Assembly: GCA_030407315.1 (NCBI GenBank)
Contig: JALQPE010002363.1
Span: 59,908-123,907, forward strand
Length of the DNA: 64,000 nucleotides
Direction: 5' to 3'
Origin: Asparagopsis taxiformis
Lineage: Eukaryota > Rhodophyta > Florideophyceae > Bonnemaisoniales > Bonnemaisoniaceae
Part shown: piece after piece, positions 21,601 through 32,544 of the stretch
Layout: every line of letters starts with the position of its first letter
Position numbering within the stretch: the first letter of the stretch is position 1
The notes under the pieces: model-generated
Seen by the model: the letters and a program-made list of their open reading frames with translations, nothing else
Database searches by the model: none
What the model was told of the DNA's origin: nothing
Position numbers and translations under genes: made by a program

Positions 21601-22422
21601 ATATTTGGAGAGCACGTAGAGTTGCCCAGTCTCATCGCTTTGGACAAGACGTAGAAATCGGGGGAGAATGGGTTCTGATAAAATGTTTGAATGCGTTCCA
21701 GTTGAGCTATCTGTCTGATAGCGACGTGTGTGCGGAAATGTTTTTCGAAAACCACGTCGACGGGTGCCATATTTACAAATGCCACGTCACACGATCACAT
21801 GGAATATCGCTGTCGCAAATCCATCGCGTAGAGAGGACGTTGTCGCAAGACCGCGCCGAGTTGATAATATCTTTCCCAACGCTGTAACAGTTCTAATAGC
21901 ACTGACCAATGACCACGTCCGTGCACAACACCTTTTGTTTCCGGCGCATCGCCGATGATACTCGCGATGAGACATCAGTCTGTCACCATTCGATCAACAC
22001 GTGGATTAGAACAAACAAGGGCGAGCAACATACCGCCCGACGCCCGGTTGGTTGCTGACTGTGCGCGATCGAAACGGGCATACACACGCGACCGGGCAGT
22101 ATCTAGCGATCGTTGCTGACGTAACAAGATGCGCTCGCCGCATGATACCAAGTCCAGCGAGAAAAAACCCCCGAAAACGGCATAATCGTGATCCGCGGCC
22201 AGTAAGAAACGCCGACCAAAGCGGCCAGAAATGCGTCTCGACACCGCGTCGTCGCCATTCGTCCAAACCATTATTCCGACGCATGTTTGCAACTGCTGCG
22301 CCGCGACCGGTCGACCATCGCATGCAGCCATCATGAACACGCGTTGCTGGTCGACGGTTACACGCGACAACGGACATAAATCGCGCTGCAGCACAGCACC
22401 TACGCACGCTTTTCACGCACCG
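18640..22422. other. Long intergenic region without a supported gene
   Basis: Only short unrelated frames are present, with no domain, no signal peptide and no pair of frames that join at good splice sites. I see no LTR-type repeat. A multi-intron gene or non-coding RNA cannot be excluded. Confidence 0.4.
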
Positions 22423-22471
22423 CATCCGTATTCACATCCATATCCGCATCCACATCCACATCCGCATCCAC
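22423..22471 (+). repeat. CATCCR hexanucleotide tract before the unknown gene
   Basis: An imperfect run of CATCCA/CATCCG/TATCCG hexamers that ends 10 bp before the ATG at 22481. It would lie in the 5' leader of that transcript. Confidence 0.7.
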
Positions 22472-22480
22472 TGACACACG

Positions 22481-23911
22481 ATGAGTACACTGGCCAGTTC
22501 GCTTTCCAATCTTATCGCGCCGCTTCGTCAAGCAACAAATGAAAGCACGGTTTCGATACGCGTCCCCGTCAACGCTCTCACCGGCTCATTGGACACCGGT
22601 CTGCGCAAACGCAATGGGTTTGCGCGCCTTCTACCCGTGGTGCGTCATACACGCGTCGCTGTTGAAGCGGCGGAGGCCGCTACCTCCGACTCGGTGTTCT
22701 TCGTTCCCGAAGCGCCCAATGCCGATCAGTCGCAACAACGCGTGACGCCGACACAGTTTATCAAGGTGTGTCCGGAGCATCACGACGACATGGTGCGTGT
22801 GGACGATGATTACGAAGTGTCCTTTGTGGGCATGAGCGTCACACCACACGATATGTTTGGCGATAACGACCTGTTGTTATGTTCGTTTGCGCGTGAAGAC
22901 CGTATCGGTGTGCAAATGATGTCCAAAAAGATGGGCGAATTGCCGCCGACCGAATTGATCGAATCGTTGTCGCGTCCGAGTTCGGCAACCGGTTCGGAAA
23001 GTGAGCAACTGCATGGTTTACCGACGGCGGATATGAAGCCTATACTCGACGCCGCACAGGTGCCGGCGCCGTTACGTATGCATCCCAATGATATACCGTT
23101 TATCCATTACGACCCGATTGTGGACGGACACGACGTCGGGAACAAACCAAACACATTTGTGCCGATACCGGGGTCGAAACGGGTGTACAAGCAACGACGC
23201 GCGCGCGAGACAACAGAGGACGCTTTGGGTGCGTTGTTTGTTCGTTTCACAGTGATGGAAATCGATAAATTGAGCGACGATCAATTGGCAGCGATTAAGA
23301 GTCTGGAAACTATTTCGAATTCGATTAGTAACGCTTCGGCGACTATACCCTATCTCAAGTTTGTTTCGTGGATTCTCAAGTTTGGCAATCGCTTCGGCCA
23401 ATCGGCGTTGAAGAAAGTTTCGGCGCCGGACCATGTCATGTCGCAGGACATGTGTTTTAAAATTGCGAGAAACGATCGTGGAGACGAGACGCGTCGGAAG
23501 CACGACCAATATGGTGACTATTTGCGAGTACGTGTAGCCGAGCTTGTGTGTCGTTGTTGAGCGATTGCGTCGTGGTGCGCATGTGTCTGACTGATCATGT
23601 TTTTTTTGTTTTCTCGTATGTCGCGTCGCGCATAGTACGGTTCCTACTATTTCCTCAGCCAAAAGGTCGACGCCAAACTGTACGTCCAGACGGGGTCGTC
23701 GTCGCAGACGGCACCATTGCTACTGAAAAGAAGCGGTTACAAGGCGCACAGTGCGCTAATGAACGAGAAGGAATACTTCCTTCTAACAGGCGTGAGTTAT
23801 GTCGCGATGAAAGTGTCGCGCGGTTGCTCACCAATGCTCGGCGATCGACGCGAAACTGTGTTTGTTCATCGCGAACGACTGAACAAGTTATTTGCCAAGT
23901 ACATGGGATAA
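22481..23911 (+). CDS. Unknown protein (two exons)
   Basis: Exon 1 is 22481-23527 and exon 2 is 23636-23911, joined across a 108-nt GT-AG intron in phase 0. The ATG is the first after the hexamer tract. The product is about 440 residues with no signal peptide and no clear transmembrane helix. It has an acidic, disordered-looking middle (SRPSSATGSESEQLHG), a Lys/Arg cluster (KRVYKQRRARETTEDA) and a helical part (LETISNSISNASATIPYLKFVSWILKF). I do not recognise a family. Nothing in the sequence assigns a function. Confidence 0.75.
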
Positions 23912-24191
23912 AGCGATAGCGCAGCAATGTTGTAAACCATTTTTTCGAGCATAGCGGCTACAGTATCTGAAATTTCAGTCATCAACAAATGTAATGATAA
24001 CAACTTGTACAAACCATTTCATATCCTTCTTCATCACACTAGCATCGTCATCTTATTTCCGTCATACACAATGCCGCAACGTCACACAACGCGCAAGCTC
24101 ATAACAAGCCACACGTGCAACCTTGTTGCCAACAACACTCAACAACGCACGCAAACGAATCGACCGATGGCATGAAGCGAGCGTCTCGAAA

Positions 24192-25515
24192 ATGTCTCGC
24201 GTGAGCGCGATACTGCTCGTGCTTCTGCTCGTCCTGACGCGACGCGCGGACGCGCAATCGGCGCGACAAAACGTGCCGTTCAGCACGCGCCAGAGCACAT
24301 GTCCGGTGATTCTGGGGGCGGACGCGCCGACAAGCGGGCCGCCGCAACGCGCCATTGCGAGGGAAACGGCGACACCGTCGCCAGCACCGGCGGCGTTGGC
24401 ACGAACTCGGACGCGACAATTGGCGCCGCGTATCGTCAACGGCAACTTTGCGTCGCTCAATTTGCAGGCGGCGGTGGCGGTGTTATTCGTGTCTGGAAGC
24501 TTTTGCACGGCCATTGTTCTGTCGCCCAAGTGGCTACTTACGTCGGCGCATTGTGAGGCGACGGTTAATTCTATCGTGTATATTGGGGCGTCGCAGGTTC
24601 GGCTTCGAGGGCTATCTCTGTCTGGTCGACATGGGTTTCGGAGGAGGCTGAGACAGGCGATTACACATCCGGGTTATGACGACCGAATTGGTAGTGAATT
24701 TGATATTGCGTTGTTGCAATTGAGAGGGCGTGCTCCGACGGGGACGCGCTTCATGCATGTGAATGCGGATAATTCGTTACCGATTGCGGGTTCGATTACG
24801 CGAATTGTGGGTTATGGGTTGACAATGTCGGATGACAGCATGGAACCGCGTCGTGATGCTTTTCGACTACGACAGGTCGATATTCCAGCGGTGGATGACG
24901 CAACTTGTGAATTGGCGTTTCGGTTCATCGTCGAGCGTGAGTTTCATCTTTGCACCGGGTACATGGATGGCGGATGCGGCGCATGGTATGTATAGAGCAG
25001 CAATGGGACGGTGCGAAATTGTTTGCAGCCGAGTAGTGACTAACATGTGTGTTTGTGTTTGCATCGGGGACAGTCAGGGTGATAGTGGCGGTCCTGTTCT
25101 GCAGTACAACGAGAACGACACGGCGGTCGTGGTCGGCATAACGTCGTTTGGGAGGGATTGCGATCTGACATTCATCCCTGGGGTTGCGGTACGGGTAGCA
25201 GCGCATATGGAATGGATGAAGGAAACGGGTGCGGTGTTCACAGTATCGGTACCGAGGGCGGTTGGTGCGGACGGCAATCAAGTGAACGACAGTTCGACAC
25301 CGTTTCCCATACCTGGGGTGGCGAGTGCAAGCCCGTCGCCCACAGCGTCGATGATTGTAGACAATGGCATACCACCGGCAGTTCGAATCGTTTTGATTCT
25401 TATGGGCGCGTTGTTCGCGCTGGGCGGAGTGTTGCTACTATCACGAGTGCTGGTCGTCTATAAACGGCGTCGCGAAGAGCGGGCGGCAGCGGTCGAAGAA
25501 AGTACAAATGAGTGA
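24192..25515 (+). CDS. Membrane-anchored chymotrypsin-fold protease 4 (two exons)
   Basis: Exon 1 is 24192-24985 and exon 2 is 25074-25515; the 88-nt intron is at the family's conserved site. The product is 411 residues. The ATG at 24192 opens a signal peptide (MSRVSAILLVLLLVLTRRADA); upstream in-frame ATGs would bury it. It has the CPVIL motif, PR|IVNG site, His in TSAHC, Asp in FDIALLQL and Ser in QGDSGGP. The S1 residue is Gly (GGCGACQGDSGGP), as in some elastase-like or broad-specificity members. A transmembrane helix (IVLILMGALFALGGVLLLSRVLV) and a short basic-acidic tail close the protein. Confidence 0.85.
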
Positions 25516-25684
25516 CGTGACACTATGGGCCACGAGTGTATCGGGAGTGTAATAGAAACGAAACGTGTTTATAGATGAAACGTATGGCGATGCATCTCAC
25601 TGTATCCAAAAGAGAGAAAAAAAAAACATGTATCGTCTCTCCCCCGATGCAACACAACACAACACAATACAATGCGATGCAATC

Positions 25685-26722
25685 ATGTACAAAGCGCCCT
25701 TACCACTCCTCCTCTCTCTATTCCTCACCACCATCATCGCCAACAACAACATCTGCCCGGTAGTGCTCCGTCCGGACCAACCGCGCCAACGCTCCGCGCC
25801 ACGCATCATCAACGGCGACATTGTCGACACCAATCTACGTCGCGCGCTCGCCGTAATCGTAACCGGCGCCAGTTTCTGTTCCGCGACCATTCTCTCCCGC
25901 CGATGGATTCTCACCGCCGCGCATTGCAAAGTCAACCGCACGTCGTCCATTCTCATCGCGCCGACATCGTTCCAGCTCACACGCGACGGCGCGCTCTCCG
26001 CCAAAGACGCCACCATTCTCTCCGTGCATTCCGTGCACAAACATCCACGCTTTGCCATCACGCAACGCGGCCTCAGCTTTGACATCGCCGTCGTGCGACT
26101 CGTCGACGACGTGCCCGCGCACTCGCTCTTCGTCACCATCAATGTCAATCGCACGCTGCCGCTCGCGGGCTCGTTCACACGCGCGATGGGCTACGGCGTC
26201 ACCGAAGCGATGACGCATCGCAACATGCCGCGTCAGGTGGACATCCCCGCGTTGCCGGATCATAGCTGCGCGCTGGTGTTTGGCGCCGAGGTGAATGTCA
26301 CTGCGCATATTTGTGCCGGGTATACACGCGGCGGTTGTTCGCCGTGTTATGGCGATAGTGGTGGGCCGTTGTTGCAGTACACGCGTGAGGATACGCCCGT
26401 GCAACTGGCGATTGTGTCTTTCGGTGGCGATGAGGGCTGCGCGAGACCGGGTATGCCGACCGTGTTTGTTCGAACTGCAGTGCATGTCGGGTGGTTGCGC
26501 AAAACTGGCGCACGCTTCGATGAGAGCGCCATGACGCGTGCGGTGTTTGGTGAGACCAGTGCTATTTCGTATGCGGATCAACAGACGTCGGTCGTGGTGT
26601 TATTGGCGGCGATTTTCAGTGGATTGATACTCGCTTGTTTGATCGGACTGGTCGTGTTGAGAAGTTGGAAACATGGACTAGTCGAGCTCGACACAACTTG
26701 TCAGGATTTCGAGGCTTGTTGA
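25685..26722 (+). CDS. Membrane-anchored chymotrypsin-fold protease 5 (single exon)
   Basis: A 345-residue protein starting at the ATG at 25685, which gives a signal peptide (MYKAPLPLLLSLFLTTIIA); ATGs further 5' would not. It has the CPVVL motif, PR|IING activation site, His in TAAHC, Asp in SFDIAVVRL and Ser in CYGDSGGP. The residue before GDSGGP is Tyr where relatives have Gln; the S1 residue is Ser and the pocket-wall residue is Thr (PTVFVR), so tryptic cleavage is unlikely. One transmembrane helix (VVVLLAAIFSGLILACLIGLVVL) and a very short tail follow. No intron interrupts the catalytic region, unlike protease 4, which ends 170 bp upstream on the same strand. Confidence 0.87.
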   Translation: MYKAPLPLLLSLFLTTIIANNNICPVVLRPDQPRQRSAPRIINGDIVDTNLRRALAVIVTGASFCSATILSRRWILTAAHCKVNRTSSILIAPTSFQLTRDGALSAKDATILSVHSVHKHPRFAITQRGLSFDIAVVRLVDDVPAHSLFVTINVNRTLPLAGSFTRAMGYGVTEAMTHRNMPRQVDIPALPDHSCALVFGAEVNVTAHICAGYTRGGCSPCYGDSGGPLLQYTREDTPVQLAIVSFGGDEGCARPGMPTVFVRTAVHVGWLRKTGARFDESAMTRAVFGETSAISYADQQTSVVVLLAAIFSGLILACLIGLVVLRSWKHGLVELDTTCQDFEAC

Positions 26723-26952
26723 CCAATTTGTCGACACGTCTGTCTGTAGTAAATTGTTGTATAAAATAATTTTTGTCCAAAGTCGAAATACACGTGCATG
26801 TGCCGCACAGCGTTACGTAATCGATGTACAGTACAGCAACGCAACGCAATTCAATTCAATATGGTTCCCGAGTCCTCATCCATTACCCTAAGACGTCACG
26901 CAAATTGCACTTCAACGCAAACAATAGATGCTGTTCTAGCCACTCGTCACTC

Positions 26953-26958
26953 TATAAA
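26953..26958 (+). promoter_or_regulatory. TATA box of two-helix membrane protein 1
   Basis: TATAAATC, 60 bp before the ATG at 27018. Confidence 0.45.
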
Positions 26959-27017
26959 TCACCTCTTGCAACTCGAGCAAACACCGCCCAGCATGTTTAC
27001 CTCCACCGTGCTCAACA

Positions 27018-29525
27018 ATGAGCGCTATAAATTTTCTCTCCACCTTGGACGACGATTTGGACGTCGCAGACTCGGGTGTTATTCGTGCCCATCTCAGTGA
27101 TACCGATCTCGGCGGTTTGGTGGATCTCCTCCGCACCGGCAATTCCTTTCTCAACGAGGATGATATTCGTACTGCACGAAATTCAAAAAAGGAACAAGCC
27201 GGTTCCAGTAATCTCAAGCCCAATCTTAGACAGTGTGACGACTTTGACATCTTGAAACACCTCGAAATTCACAACAGACGCGCTGGCGACAGTGCTGCCG
27301 CCAATGGTGACGACCCTGACAATCAAAACAACTCGCATAACGATGCCGCCGCCGACGATGAAAGTGTCTACTTGCTGCAAATCAGACAATGCTTCAAACT
27401 TTTACTCGACTCCGACCCGCCGCAATATGTCAAACTCCCCGTCATGCAAATGATCAGTAATGAACTGCGCACCGGTGGAATCAAGAATGAAAATCGTGAC
27501 TACTACTACGCCACTATCTGGCAATTGGTCCGCTTCATGTCCTACATCACCCGTCAGAACAAGCAGCTCATGTTGGTGTCCAGTGTGCTCAGTGAGAAAC
27601 GTGCCTACGCCATGGCCGCTCAGATCCTCGTCTCGTTCATTCGAGAGTTTGGCTTTGAAGCCGATAAAACCTGGACTGTTGCTCGTAAACATCCCAAGGT
27701 CATCTCCGATCCGCTCACAGAAATTCTCACCAGAGATTTGATCCTCAGCGCCCGTCACACCGGAAAATTCGCTCTTCGTTCCGCAAATTACAGCGGCCGA
27801 AGACCGTCCCGTCTGCAGCCGACGCCCATCACCATTCGTACACAGCAATTTGCAGAGCTGGCCGGATGCAAGTGTGAGGAGCTACGAAAGCCTGGCCAAG
27901 AGTCGAGAATGTCCGAGGAAATTTTCGCTGCCGTAGTGACCGCTGTCAGAGCCGTCGATGCTAGACTTGGTGTCACTCGTACCGATGCAGAGTATGCAGA
28001 TCTTGTCGAAGGCATGTATAGAATTCCGGTGGCTACTCTCAATGAAGAGCTGCTCACAGCTGGTGCCATCAATTTGGAACGCGAATACTATGGTGTCTTT
28101 ATGGCTGGACAAGCAGATTCGTTGTGTGCAGTCGGATACAATGTTACCTCATATTCGCATCGAACGGAAGATACTTTGAAACTTTCCGATCTTCCACCCG
28201 ACGGTGTTGTGGAATCTATGCAATGGAAAGGTAGTCGCGTGGCCAAATTTGTGATGAAATCGGGACATGAACAAGTGTTCTTATGGAACTATCCTATAAA
28301 AGACACTTCACTCTTGAATGACGTTCGCTTTATCATTGCCAATGACTATGAACTCTCGCTAGTCAGCATTGGACGCGCAGAGGAAACGCGCCTCGACAAC
28401 ATGACGCAGGGATTGGCACGCGAAATTTTCAACACCACCAGCGGTGTGGAGGCGCCATATTGCGGCATGCAAGGCGCTCTCGGACTCGGCTATCTGATTA
28501 CGAAAGGATTTCGATCATTCGGTGGCATTTCGCAAGTGGACGACGCAGTGGCACTGACCGAGTATGCGGAGATTCGTGAGGAGGTGCAAAAATTGCGAAG
28601 TGAAGGTCTGCATGTTGCAAAGTCCACAATTCGCATCTACGACCTGGAAACTCTTGCGTTGCCGAGAATCGTGCGCAAGAAACCGGACAGTATGAAGATT
28701 GGTCTGTATCTCGCGGCGATTAAAATCGCCACCAACGCCGAAGATGTCGGCGCTGGCGACGTGAAATACGAGCGGCCGGTACCGTTGCCGCGAGTGGAAG
28801 GTCGTAGTAGCAAGGGGCGATCGTATTGGGTGACGTCGGATGACGATCGAAAGACGATTGAAGCTATTCTGCAGACGCGTGCGAGGGAAACAGAGGTGGA
28901 ATTGGACTCGTTGCGCGGGGTGAGAAACGGGAAGATCCTCGCGAAATCGTCACTACCGTACGATGTCTTTGTGGTGATCATTCTGGCGATTGTGCTAGCG
29001 TTGATTCCGAGCGTTTTATCCACCGGCGGGAATGCGACCGAGCGGATCACTAATGGAATTCAGAATATCGGCACGGGAGCTGTACCGATCATTGCGGTTT
29101 ATGTCGTGATATTCTATTTCAGCTGGGGTCCGTACGATATGCTGCGAGCGCAGCGCGCGTGTGAAACGCTGGAGGAAGCGGCCAAATCGGCCGGTGTCAG
29201 CGTCGTGAATGTCGTCGAGGAATTGGCGAGGAAGGGATGGGCTTCCGAGGTGCTTTCCACTGCGGGCTCGTGTTTGCCGCTGAGAGGTTGCACAGGGAAT
29301 GGCAATGTTTCATGCGGCGTTGGACTGAGTTTGGCAGAGTATGCAAAACTTGGTCTGATTGTGTTGAAGAAACATGACAGTGTGGAACGAATTATCGGTC
29401 GTGACTTTACAATTGAATTGACGGTAGACTCGGAGACGGGAATCTGGCACGCAACCAACGCGAATCCAATGAATGGCTACTACACGGAAGCGTGTGATGA
29501 GGAGATGATGATGCTTGTGGGATGA
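27018..29525 (+). CDS. Unknown two-helix membrane protein family, member 1
   Basis: 835 residues, single exon, no signal peptide. It begins MSAINFLSTLDDDLD with an acidic region that includes NSFLNEDDIR, shared by all three members. Conserved blocks follow: YYYATIWQLVRFMSYITRQN, RTDAEYADLVEGMYRIPV, KFVMKSGHEQVFLWNYPI and APYCGMQGALGLGYLITKGF. Near the C-terminus are two hydrophobic helices (DVFVVIILAIVLALIPSVL and VPIIAVYVVIFYFSW). A strongly conserved amphipathic segment with EELARKGWASEVL comes after them. I do not recognise the family. The topology suggests a large cytosolic domain anchored in a membrane. Its 3' end is 139 bp from the convergent member 2. Confidence 0.85.
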   Translation: MSAINFLSTLDDDLDVADSGVIRAHLSDTDLGGLVDLLRTGNSFLNEDDIRTARNSKKEQAGSSNLKPNLRQCDDFDILKHLEIHNRRAGDSAAANGDDPDNQNNSHNDAAADDESVYLLQIRQCFKLLLDSDPPQYVKLPVMQMISNELRTGGIKNENRDYYYATIWQLVRFMSYITRQNKQLMLVSSVLSEKRAYAMAAQILVSFIREFGFEADKTWTVARKHPKVISDPLTEILTRDLILSARHTGKFALRSANYSGRRPSRLQPTPITIRTQQFAELAGCKCEELRKPGQESRMSEEIFAAVVTAVRAVDARLGVTRTDAEYADLVEGMYRIPVATLNEELLTAGAINLEREYYGVFMAGQADSLCAVGYNVTSYSHRTEDTLKLSDLPPDGVVESMQWKGSRVAKFVMKSGHEQVFLWNYPIKDTSLLNDVRFIIANDYELSLVSIGRAEETRLDNMTQGLAREIFNTTSGVEAPYCGMQGALGLGYLITKGFRSFGGISQVDDAVALTEYAEIREEVQKLRSEGLHVAKSTIRIYDLETLALPRIVRKKPDSMKIGLYLAAIKIATNAEDVGAGDVKYERPVPLPRVEGRSSKGRSYWVTSDDDRKTIEAILQTRARETEVELDSLRGVRNGKILAKSSLPYDVFVVIILAIVLALIPSVLSTGGNATERITNGIQNIGTGAVPIIAVYVVIFYFSWGPYDMLRAQRACETLEEAAKSAGVSVVNVVEELARKGWASEVLSTAGSCLPLRGCTGNGNVSCGVGLSLAEYAKLGLIVLKKHDSVERIIGRDFTIELTVDSETGIWHATNANPMNGYYTEACDEEMMMLVG

Positions 29526-29664
29526 TTACGTAGAACAATGAACGACTCAAAACTTTTTCGAAGCGGTCGTAATATGTTTGAATTAGTGTATGAAATACAA
29601 GAGTGTACGGGTGTTTTACGCGTGAATCGTGTACAGTTTAACACACGAGACAACGTGACGGCGT

Positions 29665-32244
29665 TCAACCGACCAACACGTGCATGTCCTCCTCGCACGC
29701 TTCAACGTAATGTCCAACCAGCGCCTTACCTTTGGACGCGTACCACATCCCCGACTCGGCTTCCAGATTCAACTCGACAGTGAAATCGCGCCCGACCACC
29801 ACCGCAATTGCGTCATCCTTCTTCAGTACCGTCACTCCCAACTTTGCATATTCCGTTAAACTAAGCCCCACACCGCACGAAATCAGTCCATGCCCCATAC
29901 CGCCGCGTAACGCCAATCCAGCACCCGCCGTTGCCAATACCTCCGACGCCCACCCCTTGCGCGCCAGCTCCTCCACGACGTGCACAACGCTCACTCCCGT
30001 CGATTTCGCCGCTTCTTCCAGCGTCGCGCACGCCCGCTGCGCCCGTAGCATGTCGTACGGTGCCCAGCGAAAGTAGAATACCGCCATGTAGACCGCGATG
30101 ATTGGGATCGCTCCAAAGCCGATGTTCCGAATCGCTGTGCTTATTCTCTCCGACGCGCTGTCCCCTGTGGACACGATAATCGGTACTATTGCTAGTGCCA
30201 TCGCCGCGATAATCACGATGAACACGTCCAATGGTGCCGATGATTTCGCCAGGATCTTTCCATCGCGTACACCGCGTAAATTGTCCAGATCCACTTGTGA
30301 AGCCCTTAATCGCTTCCGTAGCGCCGCCTCAATGGCCTTGCCGTCCTCCTCGTTTGACGACCAGTAGCATAGTTGTGCACTATTTCGACCTTCAATGTCT
30401 GGTAGTGCTTCTGGTCGCTTGTATGAAATTTCGTTTTCTTCGACGTCATGCACGTTGGCTGCCAGTTTTATTGCCGCGAGATAGAGTCCGATTTTCTTGT
30501 TCGATGGCATCCGCTTCACTATTCGCGGTAGCGCCAAGGTTTCCATGTCATAAATTCGAATCGCTGAAGTGCTCAACTTGAGTCCTTCACTGCGTAAAGA
30601 GCGCACGTCTTGTCGGATTTGCTCGTATTCTAGAATTGCAACAGCGTCATTGTCATTTCCGATACCGGCAAATGACCTGAATCCTTTTGATATCACGTAC
30701 CCCAATCCAAGCGCACCGGCCATACCGCAATACGGCGTGGTCAGGATTTCATCGGCGTTGAATATTTCTCTGGCCAAACCAAGCGATACATCATCGAGTC
30801 GAGCCTCTTCCACCGGACAAATACTTATTATTGCGAGTTCATAATCATTTGCAAAGATAATCTTCGTGTCCTTCAGAAGCGATGTTTCTCTAATCGGATA
30901 ATTCCACATGAAAATTTGTTCATGACCCGACTTCATCACAAACTTGGCCACTCTACTCCCTTCCCACGTCATCGATTGCACGAAAGCGTCATCGGGAATG
31001 CTCGACAGTCGGAACGAATCCTCAGTACTATGAGAGAATGACGTTGTAAAGTATCCAATCGCACACAATGGCTCCACATGTTTGACAAACAGCGATCCAT
31101 ACGCCTGTTTGCTCGAGGTGATAGCACCCATTGAAAGCAGTTCGTCATCGAATGCACCGACAGGAATCCTGTACATGGCTTCCACCAAATCGGCGTATTG
31201 TTCGTCGCTTCGATGAACATCAAGTCTTTGATCGACGGCGCGCACAGCGGTGACAACGGCACCGAATATTTCTTCATTCATCCTAGCCTGTTGGGCGGGC
31301 TTTCGAAGCTCTTCATATTTGCAATCTGCAAGTTGCGCATACTGAGTAGTCCGTAATGTTATGGGAGTATGTTGAAGAATTGGTGGCCTTATTAATGTAA
31401 AGTTGGTGGCACGAAAGGCGAATTTTGCAGAAAGCTTGCCACTAGCGATGAGGTCTTTGGCTAGGATAGCTGTAATAGAATCGGAAATAACCTCTGGATG
31501 TTGCAGGGCGACGTTCCACGTCTTATCGGGTTCGAAGCCAAACTCTTGGTTGTTGAAGAATAAAATCTGAGCGGCTACAGCGTATGCTCGCTTCTCTGTT
31601 AGAAATTGCGAAACAGAGAGGAGTTGTTCGTTTTGACGAGTGATGTAGGACATGAATCTGACCAAACTCCATATTGTTGCATAGTAATATTCTCGATTTC
31701 GCATCTTGATTCCACCGGTTTGTTGTTCGTTTGATATCATTTGTAAGATTGGCAACTTGATGTATCGCGGGGGGTTCAACTCTAGAAGAAAGTTGAAAGC
31801 TTTTTTGACTTGAATCAAGTATATACTATTTCCGTCATCATCTTCATCAGCCTGTTCGGTACTCGTATTGTTATTGCTGGCCGAAGTGGTTGCCGATGGA
31901 GCTGATGATGAGGATGGCGCCGGGGAAGGGGGATGGGCAGGTGAGGAGGGTTTGGATTGTTTTCGTTTTTTTTGTTGCTGTTGTTGTTGCTGCTGCTGCA
32001 ATTCTTCATCAGAAACAACCAACAACTTGAGCAAATCCAAGTCATCATTCTGTCTCTCGCGTCTAGCGTCTGAAGATGCGTTTGGATTGTTGGGCGAAGG
32101 ACGAATATCGTCCTCCTCTAAAAAGGAGTTGCTGCTGTTGAGCAAATCTAAAAAGGGACCAATATCAACGCTGGAGAGGTTGGCATGAATAAGTCCGGCA
32201 TCGGCAGCGTCGAGATTCTGCTCCGAAGTAGAAAGAAAGTTCAT
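29665..32244 (-). CDS. Unknown two-helix membrane protein family, member 2
   Basis: 859 residues, single exon. I start at the ATG at 32244 because MNFLSTSEQNLDAADAG aligns with the starts of members 1 and 3. The frame stays open a further 179 codons upstream, but that part overlaps member 3 on the other strand and has no counterpart in the relatives. It carries the same conserved blocks and C-terminal helices as member 1. Between the acidic N-terminus and the first block it has a nine-Gln run and a Pro/Ser-rich low-complexity insert that the others lack. It is convergent with member 1 and divergent from member 3. Confidence 0.85.
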   Translation of the reverse strand: MNFLSTSEQNLDAADAGLIHANLSSVDIGPFLDLLNSSNSFLEEDDIRPSPNNPNASSDARRERQNDDLDLLKLLVVSDEELQQQQQQQQQKKRKQSKPSSPAHPPSPAPSSSSAPSATTSASNNNTSTEQADEDDDGNSIYLIQVKKAFNFLLELNPPRYIKLPILQMISNEQQTGGIKMRNREYYYATIWSLVRFMSYITRQNEQLLSVSQFLTEKRAYAVAAQILFFNNQEFGFEPDKTWNVALQHPEVISDSITAILAKDLIASGKLSAKFAFRATNFTLIRPPILQHTPITLRTTQYAQLADCKYEELRKPAQQARMNEEIFGAVVTAVRAVDQRLDVHRSDEQYADLVEAMYRIPVGAFDDELLSMGAITSSKQAYGSLFVKHVEPLCAIGYFTTSFSHSTEDSFRLSSIPDDAFVQSMTWEGSRVAKFVMKSGHEQIFMWNYPIRETSLLKDTKIIFANDYELAIISICPVEEARLDDVSLGLAREIFNADEILTTPYCGMAGALGLGYVISKGFRSFAGIGNDNDAVAILEYEQIRQDVRSLRSEGLKLSTSAIRIYDMETLALPRIVKRMPSNKKIGLYLAAIKLAANVHDVEENEISYKRPEALPDIEGRNSAQLCYWSSNEEDGKAIEAALRKRLRASQVDLDNLRGVRDGKILAKSSAPLDVFIVIIAAMALAIVPIIVSTGDSASERISTAIRNIGFGAIPIIAVYMAVFYFRWAPYDMLRAQRACATLEEAAKSTGVSVVHVVEELARKGWASEVLATAGAGLALRGGMGHGLISCGVGLSLTEYAKLGVTVLKKDDAIAVVVGRDFTVELNLEAESGMWYASKGKALVGHYVEACEEDMHVLVG
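31972..31998 (-). repeat. CAG/CAA poly-Gln tract in member 2
   Basis: Nine Gln codons (a mix of CAG and CAA) inside the variable linker of member 2. The interrupted codon pattern should make it fairly stable. Confidence 0.9.
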
Positions 32245-32544
32245 CGGGGACGTGACCAGGGAACGCAAGCGGAGGTACAAGTTGAGGCGCGACGGGACAC
32301 CACGGGACAGATCTCTGATATAATGATAATTTAATACGGGGATCGGGATCATAGCGACACATGATCGGGATGGTGCGTGACACGGGGCATCGGACGTACG
32401 TTTCGTTCTCTGTCTACAACTGTAGTAACAACAGTTTGAATTGCTTCCATCCGCCACCGTTGCCTCGCGTGCACCCAACAATATGCAAAGTCCTCGTCTT
32501 GATAGCTGCGACCCGCACGTCGACTCGTGTGTGCGCGCCAAATC
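32245..32544. promoter_or_regulatory. Divergent promoter region between members 2 and 3
   Basis: 300 bp separate the two divergent start codons. This space must hold both promoters; I see no clean TATA box for either gene. Confidence 0.4.

Noticed and set aside
18640..22422. A possible multi-exon gene in the long gap
   Set aside because: No adjacent frames join at convincing splice sites and no motif continues from one frame to another.
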